64,000 nucleotides of DNA. Source: Sporosarcina sp. E16_8. GTDB taxonomy: Bacteria > Bacillota > Bacilli > Bacillales_A > Planococcaceae. A model generated the notes under the pieces. The model saw nothing but the letters and a program-made list of their open reading frames with translations, did not search any database and had not been told where the DNA came from. Every line of letters starts with the position of its first letter. Positions within the stretch are counted from its first letter, which is position 1. This document shows, piece by piece, positions 9,504-18,092 of this stretch. The stretch lies in assembly GCF_017347095.1 (NCBI RefSeq), contig NZ_JADPRZ010000001.1, forward strand, positions 1 to 64,000, written 5' to 3'. Both the position numbers and the translations under genes were made by a program.

Positions 9504-10188
9504 TCGAATTTTAGTAGTTGAAGATGATGTGGCTATCGCAAACTTGATCAAAATGACATTGACAATGCAGAATTATGACTATGAAATTGCATCAGACGGT
9601 AAAACCGCGTTGCAAAGAGTTCTATCGATGCAACCTGCTGTCATTATTCTAGATCTTGGCCTACCGGATATGGATGGCATTGACGTTATCCATAAAGTAC
9701 GCAGCTGGTCGCAAACTCCGATTATCGTTGTGAGTGCACGCGGCGAGGATACTGATAAAATAAACGCACTCGATGCCGGAGCCGATGATTACGTAACGAA
9801 ACCGTTCAGCGTCGATGAGCTACTGGCACGTATTCGCGTAGCGTTTAGGCGAATTTCGAGCGATCGCAATTTGGAAAAGGAGCAACCCGTGTTCGAGAAC
9901 GGCGATTTACGAATCGATTATTTAGCGAATACAGTGTTTGTGCGTGGCCAGGAAATACATTTGACACCGATTGAATATAAGTTATTGGTCGTGCTATCCA
10001 AACATGTCGGCAAAGTACTGACGCATAATTTTCTATTGAAGGAAGTATGGGAGCAAGTGTCGCAATCCGACGTGCCAAGCCTGCGTGTATTTATGGCGAC
10101 GTTACGCAAGAAAATTGAAGTGTCCCCCGCGGATCCAAAGTATATCCAGACACATGTGCGCGTTGGCTATCGGATGTTGCGGTACTAA
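9496..10188 (+). CDS. kdpE: KdpE, response regulator of the kdp operon
   Basis: This is an OmpR-type regulator. The receiver domain starts MNNRILVVEDDVAIANL, has the phosphoacceptor aspartate in IILDLGLPDMDG and the lysine in DYVTKPFS; the C-terminal winged helix includes HLTPIEYKLL and RVGYRM. I chose ATG 9496 inside the kdpD end (8-nt overlap, GGGAGATAT before it), giving the normal 230 residues; an earlier in-frame ATG at 9439 would add residues with no family match. It is co-transcribed with kdpD and probably activates kdpFABC. Confidence 0.96.
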   Translation: MNNRILVVEDDVAIANLIKMTLTMQNYDYEIASDGKTALQRVLSMQPAVIILDLGLPDMDGIDVIHKVRSWSQTPIIVVSARGEDTDKINALDAGADDYVTKPFSVDELLARIRVAFRRISSDRNLEKEQPVFENGDLRIDYLANTVFVRGQEIHLTPIEYKLLVVLSKHVGKVLTHNFLLKEVWEQVSQSDVPSLRVFMATLRKKIEVSPADPKYIQTHVRVGYRMLRY

Positions 10189-10272
10189 TCCTAATAAGTA
10201 TTTATATTTTTCCAGTTTGTAGTTGTGATTTTTCACATTTTGGAAACACTACTGCTTGAAGGAGGAGATAAA

Positions 10273-10545
10273 ATGGCTAGCAAGAATAGAATTTTAGTTC
10301 CAGGTGCACGTAAAGGATTAGATCGCCTTAAAGCTGATGTCATGAAAGCACAAGGATACAACGTAAATGCTGATAATCCCAATAACGTGAAATATGAAAT
10401 TGCGAATGAACTAGGTATTCCACTGTCGAAAGGCTATAACGGAAAACTAACGTCGGAACAGGCGGGGAAAATTGGCGGCCCAATCGGTGGTAATATGGTG
10501 AAAGAAATGGTGAGAATGGCTCAACAACAAATGGCGAAGAAATGA
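10273..10545 (+). CDS. Alpha/beta-type small acid-soluble spore protein
   Basis: These proteins coat and protect DNA in dormant spores and are degraded at germination. The 90-residue protein has the two family blocks: KYEIANELGIPL, which contains the GPR protease cleavage site after the glutamate, and KLTSEQAGKIGGPIGGNMVK followed by MVRMAQQQMAKK. A strong GGAGGAG ends 6 nt before ATG 10273; the frame is open further up but without a ribosome binding site. The N-terminus is basic and longer than usual. Expected to be expressed in the forespore under sigma G. Confidence 0.93.
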   Translation: MASKNRILVPGARKGLDRLKADVMKAQGYNVNADNPNNVKYEIANELGIPLSKGYNGKLTSEQAGKIGGPIGGNMVKEMVRMAQQQMAKK

Positions 10546-10549
10546 AAAT

Positions 10550-10586
10550 AACGCTTGTCCCGCAACTTGTGGGGCAGCGTTTTTTA
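10550..10586 (+). terminator. Terminator of the SASP gene
   Basis: AACGCT (10550-10555) pairs with AGCGTT (10576-10581), with an inner GTCCC/GGGGC stem, followed by T residues, directly after the SASP stop codon. Confidence 0.7.
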
Positions 10587-10588
10587 TT

Positions 10589-10735
10589 TGTTGGACGATT
10601 TGCCGTGTTGGTTGGATACTTTCGTACAATGGTTGGACACTTTCGTACAATGGTTGGACACTTTCGTACAATGGTTGGACACTCCACTGCGTTGGTTGGA
10701 CACTTTCGTACAATGGTTGGACACTTCGGGAAAAG
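10589..10735. repeat. Seven 21-bp tandem repeats
   Basis: The unit begins GGTTGGACACTTTCGTACAA and repeats exactly every 21 bp at 10610, 10631, 10652, 10673, 10694 and 10715, with a worn copy at 10589. The fourth copy carries a different second half. Because 21 is a multiple of three, spurious frames open through it on both strands. The array lies between the convergent SASP and yqkK genes. Confidence 0.9.
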
Positions 10736-10779
10736 TGCACTTAGAAAAGCACCAGCTAAGTTGCAGCCGGTGCTAAGTT

Positions 10780-11031
10780 TTAAAACTTCGATCCAGTTTC
10801 GCCGAACTCTTTGAGAAGTTCCCCAAAACTTTTGTTTTTCTCACGTTCTTTGCGTTCAAGGCGAAGTTGCTCTTGACGTTCTTCTTCTTTCGACTCTTCA
10901 ACAGCTGACAATGCCTTTTTTGCCGCCTTCAATTTCTCAAGAATATCATCGTCAAGTGCATCTGAATATACAGATCCTTCGTTGTCTCTTTTTTTCGGCT
11001 GTGGTACAGACTGTTTACGTTTTTTCGCCAT
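10780..11031 (-). CDS. yqkK: YqkK family (DUF3886) protein
   Basis: The 83-residue, highly charged protein begins MAKKRKQSVPQPKKRDNEGS, contains a long charged helix (KLKAAKKALSAVEES and an EEERQEQLRLERKEREKN stretch) and ends with the family's KSFGELLKEFGETGSKF. It has no enzymatic motif and its function is unknown. AGGTG precedes the ATG. It lies 19 nt after the end of the thiolase gene in the same direction and may share its transcript. Confidence 0.8.
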   Translation of the reverse strand: MAKKRKQSVPQPKKRDNEGSVYSDALDDDILEKLKAAKKALSAVEESKEEERQEQLRLERKEREKNKSFGELLKEFGETGSKF

Positions 11032-11050
11032 TTATTTCACCTACTTTCGT

Positions 11051-12235
11051 TCATGGTCGTGTAACAATGGTTGCGACCCCTTGTCCCCCACCGATGCACA
11101 GCGTAGCAAGTCCGGATTTCACATCACGACGTTTCATTTCGTGAAGAAGCGTCACTAGGATGCGTGCCCCGCTAGCCCCGATTGGATGGCCAAGTGCAAT
11201 TGCGCCGCCGTTGACGTTAAGTTTTGATGCGTCAAATTCCAGTTCTTTTCCGACCGCGATAGACTGTGCTGCAAATGCTTCGTTCGCTTCAATCAAATCG
11301 ATTTCCGATAGTTGCATATTTGCTTTAGTCAGTGCCTTTTTAACCGCTTCCACAGGTCCTAGACCCATAACGGAAGGATCCACGCCTGCATTACCATTTG
11401 CTACGATTGTTGCGAGTGGCGTTAAGCCTAGCTCGTCAGCTTTTTCTTTCGACATGATGACAAATGCTGCCGCACCGTCGTTAATGCCCGAAGCATTCCC
11501 TGCAGTTACACTGCCATCTTTTTTGAATGCCGGTCGAAGTTTACCGAGCTTTTCTGCAGTTGTTCCGACTTTGACGTATTCGTCTTGATCGAAAATAATA
11601 GGGTCACCTTTACGCTGCGGGATTTCAATCGCAACGATTTCTTCTTTGAAAGTTCCGGCTTCAATTGCTGCCGCTGCTTTTTCCTGCGATGTAGCAGAAA
11701 ATGTATCTTGCTCTTCACGTGTAATTGAATAACGATCACAGAGATTTTCTGCCGTGATGCCCATATGGTAATCATTGAATGCACACCATAGTCCATCTGA
11801 AATCATACTGTCGATAATTTTTTGGTCCCCCATTTTAAAGCCTTCTCGGCCATCTTTCATTATGTAAGGGGCTTGGCTCATATTTTCCATACCGCCTGCA
11901 ACTATAATATCCGCATCTCCTGCAATAATTGCTTGACGTGCAAGATGCACAGCTTTTAATCCAGAACCGCATACTTTGTTAATTGTCAGAGCAGGAACGG
12001 TTTCAGGTAGTCCCGCTTTCATTGCCGCTTGTCGTGCCGGATTTTGACCTAATCCCGCTTGTAGGACATTCCCCATGATCACTTCGTCAACGCTCTCTGG
12101 TGCCACACCTGCACGTTTTAATGCCTCTTTGATAACTGTCGCCCCAAGATCTGTTGCCGGTATATCTTTCAATGAACCAAGGAACGATCCGATAGCAGAA
12201 CGAACCGCACTGATAATTACGACTTCTTTCGACAT
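11051..12235 (-). CDS. Acetyl-CoA acetyltransferase (thiolase)
   Basis: The enzyme condenses two acetyl-CoA to acetoacetyl-CoA or works in reverse. The 394 residues have all catalytic motifs: nucleophilic Cys89 in NKVCGSG, the NEAFA asparagine, the histidine in GHPIGASGA and the C-terminal CIGGGQG cysteine. Length and motifs fit the biosynthetic/degradative class II group (MmgA/AtoB-like). It is divergent from HMG-CoA lyase, whose product acetoacetate/acetyl-CoA pool it shares, which suggests leucine or ketone-body catabolism. GGGGGAAAAG precedes the ATG. Confidence 0.93.
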   Translation of the reverse strand: MSKEVVIISAVRSAIGSFLGSLKDIPATDLGATVIKEALKRAGVAPESVDEVIMGNVLQAGLGQNPARQAAMKAGLPETVPALTINKVCGSGLKAVHLARQAIIAGDADIIVAGGMENMSQAPYIMKDGREGFKMGDQKIIDSMISDGLWCAFNDYHMGITAENLCDRYSITREEQDTFSATSQEKAAAAIEAGTFKEEIVAIEIPQRKGDPIIFDQDEYVKVGTTAEKLGKLRPAFKKDGSVTAGNASGINDGAAAFVIMSKEKADELGLTPLATIVANGNAGVDPSVMGLGPVEAVKKALTKANMQLSEIDLIEANEAFAAQSIAVGKELEFDASKLNVNGGAIALGHPIGASGARILVTLLHEMKRRDVKSGLATLCIGGGQGVATIVTRP

Positions 12236-12311
12236 TTCTTTTCCCCCATTCCCTTATTTAAGTTGCCTGTATATGCATCCCTTCATTACAATATACTAGA
12301 GGAGGGATGAT

Positions 12312-13214
12312 ATGTTCATTTTACCAAACAACGTCACAATAATCGAGGTTGGTCCACGCGATGGGCTTCAAAACGAAAAGAAACATGTCAATGAAAATGA
12401 TAAGCTAGCATTTATTGAGGCTTTACAAGGGGCAGGCATTCAAGAAATGGAGCTTACTTCGTTTGTATCACCGAAATGGGTGCCGCAAATGGCGGATGCA
12501 AAAACGATTGTAGAAAAGTCAAAAAAGGTCGGCAGGCAATTCGTCCTTGCACCGAATGACAAAGGTGCCGAGCTTGCAATTGAAGCTGGTGCGACCAGTA
12601 TTGCCGTGTTCGTTGGGGTGAGCAATACATTTAACAAAAAAAACATTAACCGAACAACCGCTGAAAGCATCGATGCGCTTCAGCCCGTCTTTGCGAAATT
12701 AAAAATAAATGACGTTTTTATACGGGCTTGTATTTCAACTGCGTTTTATTGTCCGTATGAAGGGAAGATAGAGATAGAGGATGTCGTCGCACTTTGTAAA
12801 CGATTTGTCGCCATGGGTGCGAACGAACTTAGTGTCGCGGATACGATTGGGAAGGCGAATCCCCGTGAAAGTTATGAGTTGTTCAAGACGTTGAAAGAGG
12901 AATTTCCAGACGTACTGTTGACAGCTCATTTCCACGATACGCAAAAAATGGCTATCGCAAATATTTTTGCTGCGCTTCAAGCAGGTATCAACCGGTTTGA
13001 TACCTCTGCAGGCGGCCTCGGCGGCTGTCCGTTCGCACCTGGCGCAACAGGTAATGTCGCGACAGAAGATGTTGTCAACATGCTCGATAAGCTTGGCATT
13101 GATACCGGTGTTGATGTGAAAAAAGTTTGTCAAGCAGTCCAAGTGATTGCGCCGCATGTGTCACGGCCAATTGATACAGGTATGTATAGATTGTTCGAAA
13201 ACAATCAACCGTAA
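12312..13214 (+). CDS. Hydroxymethylglutaryl-CoA lyase
   Basis: Cleaves HMG-CoA into acetoacetate and acetyl-CoA, the last step of leucine breakdown. The 300-residue TIM-barrel protein starts with the DRE-TIM motif EVGPRDGLQNE, has the catalytic HFHDT, and the HMG-CoA lyase cysteine signature in GGLGGCPFAPGATGN. It is close to YngG of Bacillus. GAGGAGGG lies just before the ATG. The next gene starts 15 nt after its stop. Confidence 0.93.
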   Translation: MFILPNNVTIIEVGPRDGLQNEKKHVNENDKLAFIEALQGAGIQEMELTSFVSPKWVPQMADAKTIVEKSKKVGRQFVLAPNDKGAELAIEAGATSIAVFVGVSNTFNKKNINRTTAESIDALQPVFAKLKINDVFIRACISTAFYCPYEGKIEIEDVVALCKRFVAMGANELSVADTIGKANPRESYELFKTLKEEFPDVLLTAHFHDTQKMAIANIFAALQAGINRFDTSAGGLGGCPFAPGATGNVATEDVVNMLDKLGIDTGVDVKKVCQAVQVIAPHVSRPIDTGMYRLFENNQP

Positions 13215-13229
13215 AAGGAGTTGAGTGGT

Positions 13230-14156
13230 TTGAAACGGCGCGTTCTTTATATAACCGGTGTGATTTCTAGCATTGTTACAGCGTTACTGAGCATTTTCGG
13301 ATTTCTCGCAACGAATAGACTGATGTTTTTGAAGTTGAAGGATTCCAACTTTATTTTAGAACGCGAAATTATTTCGAAACGGTTTGACGAACATTGGTAT
13401 GAAAAGGTGCGCAAAGATGATATGTGGATTGAGTCACCAAATGGTTATTTATTGAAAGCTGTATTTCTGAAACCACTTGAAACCGCAAAAACTGTGATTA
13501 TCTGCCACGGAGTAACGGAAAATAAAATAAATTCGATGAAATATGCCCGTCTTTTTGAACGACTTGGATTTAATTCTGTCATCTATGATCATCGACGACA
13601 TGGTGATTCAGGAGGAAAGACGACGAGTTTTGGTTATTATGAAAAGATTGACTTACAAGTGATTGTCCGTGCCGTACGGGAACGGATCGGAAAACGAGCT
13701 TTGCTCGGTATCCACGGCGAATCCATGGGTGCCGCAACAACGATATTATATGCGGGAACATTTAAGGATGAAGCAAATTTTCATATTGTCGATTGCCCGT
13801 TTTCGGATTTCTCCGAGCAGATTCTTCATATTCTACGGAAAAATACGCCTATTCGGTCATCGATGGCTCTACGTATTGCCAACGTCTTTCTCAAAATGCG
13901 CGATGGCTATACCCTAAACCTTGTCTCTCCGCGGGAAGTCGTCAGAAACATCACTAAACCGGTTCTTTTCATCCATAGTTTGGAAGACGATTTCATCCTT
14001 CCTTATATGACAGTGGAATTGTACGAAGCAAAGCTAGGCGACAAAATGTTGATTCTTTTTAATAAAGGTGCCCACGCAAAGTCGTTCAATGATAATCCGG
14101 TTCAATACGAAAAAACAGTACAGGAATTTTTGGGCAGATTCGGATTTAGAGATTGA
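13230..14156 (+). CDS. Membrane-anchored alpha/beta hydrolase (YqkD-like)
   Basis: The 308-residue protein has an N-terminal signal-anchor helix (about 4-27) and an alpha/beta hydrolase fold: oxyanion region VIICHGVTEN, YDHRRHGDSGG, the nucleophile elbow GIHGESMGA (serine), an aspartate in SLEDDFILP and the histidine in KGAHAKSF. It is an esterase or peptidase of unknown substrate, probably facing outside. I chose TTG 13230 because AAAGGAG (13214-13220) is 9 nt before it; the in-frame TTG at 13221 touches that site. It follows the HMG-CoA lyase gene closely. Confidence 0.8.
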   Translation: MKRRVLYITGVISSIVTALLSIFGFLATNRLMFLKLKDSNFILEREIISKRFDEHWYEKVRKDDMWIESPNGYLLKAVFLKPLETAKTVIICHGVTENKINSMKYARLFERLGFNSVIYDHRRHGDSGGKTTSFGYYEKIDLQVIVRAVRERIGKRALLGIHGESMGAATTILYAGTFKDEANFHIVDCPFSDFSEQILHILRKNTPIRSSMALRIANVFLKMRDGYTLNLVSPREVVRNITKPVLFIHSLEDDFILPYMTVELYEAKLGDKMLILFNKGAHAKSFNDNPVQYEKTVQEFLGRFGFRD

Positions 14157-14189
14157 AGAAAAACGCCCGCTATGAACGATTGAACTGCA

Positions 14190-14240
14190 CCCCGAATTTC
14201 GGACACTTTGAAAAAAGATCCGAGATTTGGGGTTTTTGTT
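14190..14240 (+). terminator. Terminator after the hydrolase gene
   Basis: CCCCGAATTTCGGA pairs with TCCGAGATTTGGGG (two G-T type pairs), followed by TTTTTG. It lies 34 nt after the hydrolase stop. Confidence 0.65.
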
Positions 14241-14299
14241 TAACTTTTTTTGCGTGACCAAACGTAAATACCTTGCTACTGATCATAAATGCCCCGCTA

Positions 14300-14690
14300 T
14301 CAATTTTATCCTATGCGAACCGATCATTAACTATCCACAGCCAATCATATCTTATGCCAACCGAGCATTAACGGCACACGACCGATCATATACCATACCA
14401 ACCGAGCATTAACGACACACGACCAATCATATCCCACGCCAACCAAGCATTAACTACTCACGACCAATCATATCCCACGCCGACCGAGGATTAACGACAC
14501 ACGACCAACATATACCACGCCAACCGAGCATAAACTACACTCGACCAATCATATACCATACCAATCGAGCATTAACTACTCACGACCAACATATACCACG
14601 CCAACCGAACATAAACTACTCACGACCGATCATATCCCACGCGGACCGAGCATAAACTACACACGACCGATCATATCCCCGAGCGTTAAC
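14300..14690. repeat. About ten 40-41-bp tandem repeats
   Basis: A unit built from CCAATCATATCCCACGCC and AACCGAGCATTAACTACTCA recurs at about 14300 (worn), 14341, 14382, 14423, 14464, 14505, 14545, 14586, 14626 and 14667. The two halves resemble each other, so the array may have grown from a 20-21-bp unit. No unique spacers are present, so it is not a CRISPR. It lies just outside the left edge of the genomic island. Confidence 0.9.
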
Positions 14691-14870
14691 TTATCCTCAG
14701 TAGGAAATCAATATATTCCTAGACAACAAAAAACCATCTTTCCTGTCAAGCGTTCAACAGATAAAATGGCTTATTAAGTGATCGGTAGAAAGTTTAAGTA
14801 ATCCGAGTAAATTTCAGGTGAAAGATTAACCTATGTATAAAAATTTGCAGGCTTTCCTTTTCACTAATCC

Positions 14871-15052
14871 TTTACAACCCAATTAATAACGGGTATTATG
14901 TAATTACTTTTTAACCTTTTTTGTCACTTACTTTGTTCATTTGGTTCATCATTTGATTGATTTTTTTCTGTGAGGGTTTTTGTCCCATTTGCATCATCAT
15001 ACGTAACATCTGATTTAATGGGTTTTCATCAATTTTAAAAGTCACTAATTCT
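14871..15052 (-). pseudogene. Partial copy of the yneF 3' end (left border of the island)
   Basis: On the minus strand it reads [40 protein letters not shown], then G and a stop. This is the C-terminal half of YneF, whose intact copy is at 24719-24961. The DNA from about 14871 to 15012 is nearly identical to 24690-24833, including sequence beyond the gene's stop codon. An 8-bp deletion shifts the last codons and one methionine codon is missing. It marks the left edge of the inserted region, either as the displaced 3' end or as an old duplication. Confidence 0.8.
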
Positions 15053-15417
15053 ATTAAGAAAAATATAGCATAGTTTTAAAGCTTTGTCTACTAAGATAAG
15101 GTATCAAAAAGCCCTCATTTTTGGAGGCAATTATCTCCTATAAGCAAACCTTTTCCTCTTATCCCCAATCCAGAATTACTAATGTAACACATTCAAGTAT
15201 GCCTTGTCGGTTATCTGTGTTCTTCGTAGTATACTGAATGCCAAGATGTTATTCTCTCTTAATTGTTCAGCCCTTCCCATTCATCTCGAGTTCGAATGGT
15301 ACTATGGCTTCTGCTGACTTCTGATTGTTCAGCTACCCATCACTGAGTAGGTTACCATGTTGTACTTGGCTTATCAATCAGACATCCCCAGGTAAGAACG
15401 TAGTCTTTCCCTCCACC
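15053..15417. other. Island DNA without an intact gene
   Basis: All frames are broken. A weak hairpin with AAAAAGCCCTC lies near 15106. Nothing else can be supported. Confidence 0.4.
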
Positions 15418-15600
15418 TTATATTCTTCTATATAATAGCCGTATATGTAATACCTTTTTCTTCTTTTTAGTTGCATCTTTCTTGGATGAACCTCTTACCC
15501 AAGCTTCACGACTCTTTCTACTTTTCAGTGTACCAAGTTTCACATCATGCTTTTCAGCCAATGCAGCAAGTTTTTATAGTTTCCCATCCCACTCTGATTT
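15418..15600 (-). pseudogene. Phage terminase small subunit-like remnant
   Basis: The minus strand reads KSEWDGKL, a stop, then KLAALAEKHDVKLGTLKSRK, SREAWVRGSSKKDATKKKKV and a short tail to a TAA at 15418-15420. The helix-turn-helix LAALAEKHDVKLGTLKSRK followed by a tryptophan and a lysine-rich linker resembles the DNA-binding N-terminus of phage terminase small subunits. The in-frame stop and missing ends show it is dead. The assignment is tentative. Confidence 0.4.
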
Positions 15601-15735
15601 TACTCCAGTTCATTTACATGGCACTTACCTCCAATAATAAGTATGTATAAGAGCTTCGGGAGTCTACATTTTCCGTCTTCTCATAAAAGAGATTATGGTG
15701 TAAATTGATATTAAGTAAACAAGGTGGTGAAAATA

Positions 15736-15882
15736 ATGATTAATAGCTGTGTAGTCGAAAAAGTTGACGGCGAATGGAGGATCACGTCAGGCTTCCCGAT
15801 TGCCGGAAGGATTTCTCAAGAGTCCTTCTCGTCTGAGGAAGAGGGTCTTAAGGCGCTAAAAGAAGGAAACTATAGTTTTTAA
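15736..15882 (+). CDS. Small hypothetical protein, 48 residues
   Basis: The ORF reads MINSCVVEKVDGEWRITSGF, then PIAGRISQESFSSEEEGLKA, LKEGNYSF and a stop. AAGGTGGTG lies about 6 nt before the ATG, so it looks like a real translated gene. The fold hint is a short beta hairpin then an acidic helix. No family is recognised. It is in the island next to decayed phage-like DNA. Confidence 0.5.
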   Translation: MINSCVVEKVDGEWRITSGFPIAGRISQESFSSEEEGLKALKEGNYSF

Positions 15883-15986
15883 TAATCACCGCACGGTTTA
15901 TTGCCGCGTACTTATTTCATTTAGTTCTAATTTCATCACATTTAGCACATCATCGTCCACCTCCGTTATTTTTATGCATAGAAAAA

Positions 15987-16009
15987 AGCGCAGCAACTGG
16001 CGCTCCATT
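15987..16009 (-). terminator. Terminator-like hairpin reading left
   Basis: On the minus strand AGCGC, an 8-nt loop and GCGCT are followed by TTTTTTC. It lies downstream of the IS3 element and could end its transcript. Confidence 0.45.
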
Positions 16010-16114
16010 TAGAATATTTATCCAATTGATATTTTAGATGAAATAACTACTTGTTCAGTTAATTCTAAAACCACGTCTTTCGCAAGACCTGAAAGTTGGT
16101 ATGTCAACACTAAA

Positions 16115-16977
16115 TCAAACGAAATTATTAAGGGCTATTTTTTTATAAGCAACCGGACTTAGGTAGCCTAATGTACTGTGCGAACGGATATTATTATACC
16201 AATTGACATAATCGAAAAGTTCAAGGGACAGCTGGTTAAGGGTTTGATAGTGGGCTCCGTTGATCAATTCTGTTTTTAAAATCTTAAATGTTGCCTCTGC
16301 ACCGCATTATCATAAGGATTCCCTTTATGGCTGAGTGATCTTTTAATTTTGTATCCTCTTAATAATTCATCGATACCAACGTTTTTAAATTCAGAACCGC
16401 GATCTGTATGAAATAAGTTCACGTTTCCCAATGGGTATTTAACAGAATCGAAGGCACGCTGAACTAAAGCAGCGTCTTTTTGTGCTCCGACGCTCCACCC
16501 GACAATTTCACGATTGTATAGATCGATTAAGAAACAAACGTAACTCCAACGGTATCCTACTTTTACGTATGTTAAGTCGCTTACTAACACGGACATCTCT
16601 TTGTCCACTTCAAATTCTCGATTTAATACGTTTCGAACGGATTCTTCATTTGGTCTTGTTGCCATTGGTTTATAGGAAGGTTTGGCGTATTTTGATTGAA
16701 GTCCAAGTTCGCTCATCAATCTTCCAATTCGGCGTCTCGAGATTGGAAGGCCATCTGTCTCTTTATCTAGTTCTATTTTTAGTTTCCGAGTCCCATAAAC
16801 GTGTAGGTTTTCATTGAAAACCTTAGCGATATTTTCTTTTAATACGCGTTCTTCTTCCCGCTTTACTTGCTCTTTTTGAGCGGATACTTCAGTGTCATAA
16901 TAGAAGGTGCTACGCGCAATTTTTAGGACTTTACACATTGCTGATACCGAATAGGTGTGACGGTTTTGTTGAATCAC
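16115..16977 (-). pseudogene. IS3-family transposase orfB with a 1-nt deletion
   Basis: OrfB is the DDE recombinase of IS3 elements. The first frame (from ATG 16977) has an HTH_21-like N-terminus, VSDLTYVKVG and FHTDRGSEF (two catalytic aspartates) and stops at 16276 after HKGNPYDNAVQRQHLRF. Just before 16300 one base is missing: the next frame continues AEATFKILKTELINGAHYQT and runs to a TGA at 16115, and that part holds the catalytic glutamate region and the usual C-terminus. The gene is therefore broken late, with the front 233 codons intact. Confidence 0.85.
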
Positions 16978-16979
16978 AT

Positions 16980-17261
16980 CTATTTTCGTCCCATGATCAG
17001 CGCTGCTTGCTTTAAAATATCTACTTCCATTTCTAGTTGCTTATTTCTCTTCCGTAAGGCAATCAATTCCTGTTCCTCTGGAGATTGATTATCTATCTCT
17101 AAGAAAGAGCCTGACTGCCTGAATTGTGTAATCCACCTATCAAGAGCAGATGCGGTTAATTCATATTCTTTGACAATATCTTGTCGGCTTTTTCCGTTTT
17201 CATATAGGGCTACCACTTGTTTTTTGAAATCTGTAGAAAACGTTCTTCTTTTTACGGACAT
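16980..17261 (-). CDS. IS3-family orfA, DNA-binding transposase subunit
   Basis: The protein (93 residues from ATG 17261) has an HTH: FSTDFKKQVVALYENGKSRQ, DIVKEYELTASALDRWITQF, then a leucine-zipper-like coiled coil (EEQELIALRKRNKQLEMEV and DILKQAALIMGRK). In active IS3 elements a frameshift joins OrfA to OrfB. GGAGGAGATC precedes ATG 17261; an in-frame ATG five codons earlier lacks such spacing. It ends 3 nt before orfB. Confidence 0.85.
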   Translation of the reverse strand: MSVKRRTFSTDFKKQVVALYENGKSRQDIVKEYELTASALDRWITQFRQSGSFLEIDNQSPEEQELIALRKRNKQLEMEVDILKQAALIMGRK

Positions 17262-17355
17262 AGTAGATCTCCTCACTTCTTGTGTATTATTCTACTAGCC
17301 CTTAATTTAATTGTCCAACTAAGTGTAACCTATCCATATTCGTTATATTCAATAT

Positions 17356-17529
17356 ATGATAAGTGCATCAAATAGTATGCTTGATTATGATACGTTTCAA
17401 AAGTTATTTCAACACTATATGATACACTTATTTCCGAATAAGAATGGCTTAGGTAATGGCTTTCAATTTACGGTTGAAAGTGTTTCAATATGTGTACATT
17501 TTGATGCATTGATACATGCCATCCACTGA
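17356..17529 (+). CDS. Hypothetical 57-residue ORF beside the IS3 element
   Basis: It reads MISASNSMLDYDTFQKLFQH, then YMIHLFPNKNGLGNGFQFTV and ESVSICVHFDALIHAIH. There is no clear ribosome binding site and the frame is open upstream into the IS border, so it may be the C-terminal part of a gene cut by the IS. No family recognised. Confidence 0.3.
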   Translation: MISASNSMLDYDTFQKLFQHYMIHLFPNKNGLGNGFQFTVESVSICVHFDALIHAIH

Positions 17530-17617
17530 TTAGGAATGACAGGATTATTCCCCTGCTAATAAGAAGAATGGGGATTTTTCCGAATTTTCCCTTCTATGAT
17601 TTTATTTAAGACAACAA

Positions 17618-17646
17618 AAAACGACCTTTTTGCTAAGATCGTTAAT
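17618..17646. terminator. Weak hairpin between convergent ORFs
   Basis: AACGA and TCGTT arms with an inner CTT/AAG stem lie between the ORF ending at 17529 and the gene ending at 17688. It is a possible terminator. Confidence 0.35.
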
Positions 17647-17687
17647 GGTTTGTGTTGTATTTGATTTTAGATGCTATTCTTTATGCT

Positions 17688-18092
17688 TTACTTTCCTTTT
17701 AGATCTACAAAATTAGAAACTTGCACGCGAATTAATTTTATTCGATTCAATGCAGATAGCAGTACAGTTATTTCCTTCCGATCTAAGTAGTCTAGCAGTT
17801 CAGAATAGATCAATGTATGCTCTTGAATGATATCGGATAGGATTTCATCTATAGGAATAGGATTAAGTGCATTAGATTGGCTAATCTTATTTTCATAGAT
17901 CCTAAGCGCAAGCATTTCTTTTGCCAATGCGCTGAATGAAGTGGATGACATCAAAGCATTCTTCAGTAAATCCATTTGCCTTGGACAAGTTTTGTTAAAC
18001 GCAACTCCCTGTGTGATATATTTCCCTTTGGTTCTATTAATCATATCTTCAATTGCTTTATCTACTTCCTCTTCTGATTTATGCCATTCCAT
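17688..18092 (-). CDS. Hypothetical protein of mobile-element type, 134 residues
   Basis: Mostly helical protein starting MEWHKSEEEVDKAIEDMINR, with a central YITQGVAFNKTCPRQMDLLK and SSTSFSALAKEMLALRIYE, ending in an amphipathic helix. The pattern of a short strand (VAFNK), then two helices around SFSALAKEML, recalls ribbon-helix-helix proteins of plasmids, such as partition or relaxosome proteins, but I cannot confirm it. AGGGAGATT precedes the ATG. It is one of the few intact genes of the island. Function unknown. Confidence 0.55.
   Translation of the reverse strand: MEWHKSEEEVDKAIEDMINRTKGKYITQGVAFNKTCPRQMDLLKNALMSSTSFSALAKEMLALRIYENKISQSNALNPIPIDEILSDIIQEHTLIYSELLDYLDRKEITVLLSALNRIKLIRVQVSNFVDLKGK

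Larger units (their letters stand above)
16107..17326 (-). mobile_element. IS3-family insertion sequence, about 1.22 kb, inactive
   Basis: It contains orfA and a frameshifted orfB in the usual order on the minus strand. Imperfect 31-bp terminal inverted repeats are at 16107-16137 and 17296-17326; both begin ACACT and end TTAAGGGCTA towards the inside. I could not find a convincing target duplication. The element inserted in island DNA and is probably unable to move because orfB is broken. Confidence 0.8.

Noticed and set aside
10542..10776. ORFs with seven-residue repeats (VGHFRTM, WLDTFVQ, and SVQPLYE on the other strand)
   Set aside because: They arise because the 21-bp repeat is a multiple of three. 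None has a ribosome binding site, and they exist in several frames at once.
14300..14690. CRISPR-like array
   Set aside because: The units are contiguous with no unique spacers, both halves of each unit repeat, and no cas gene is present.
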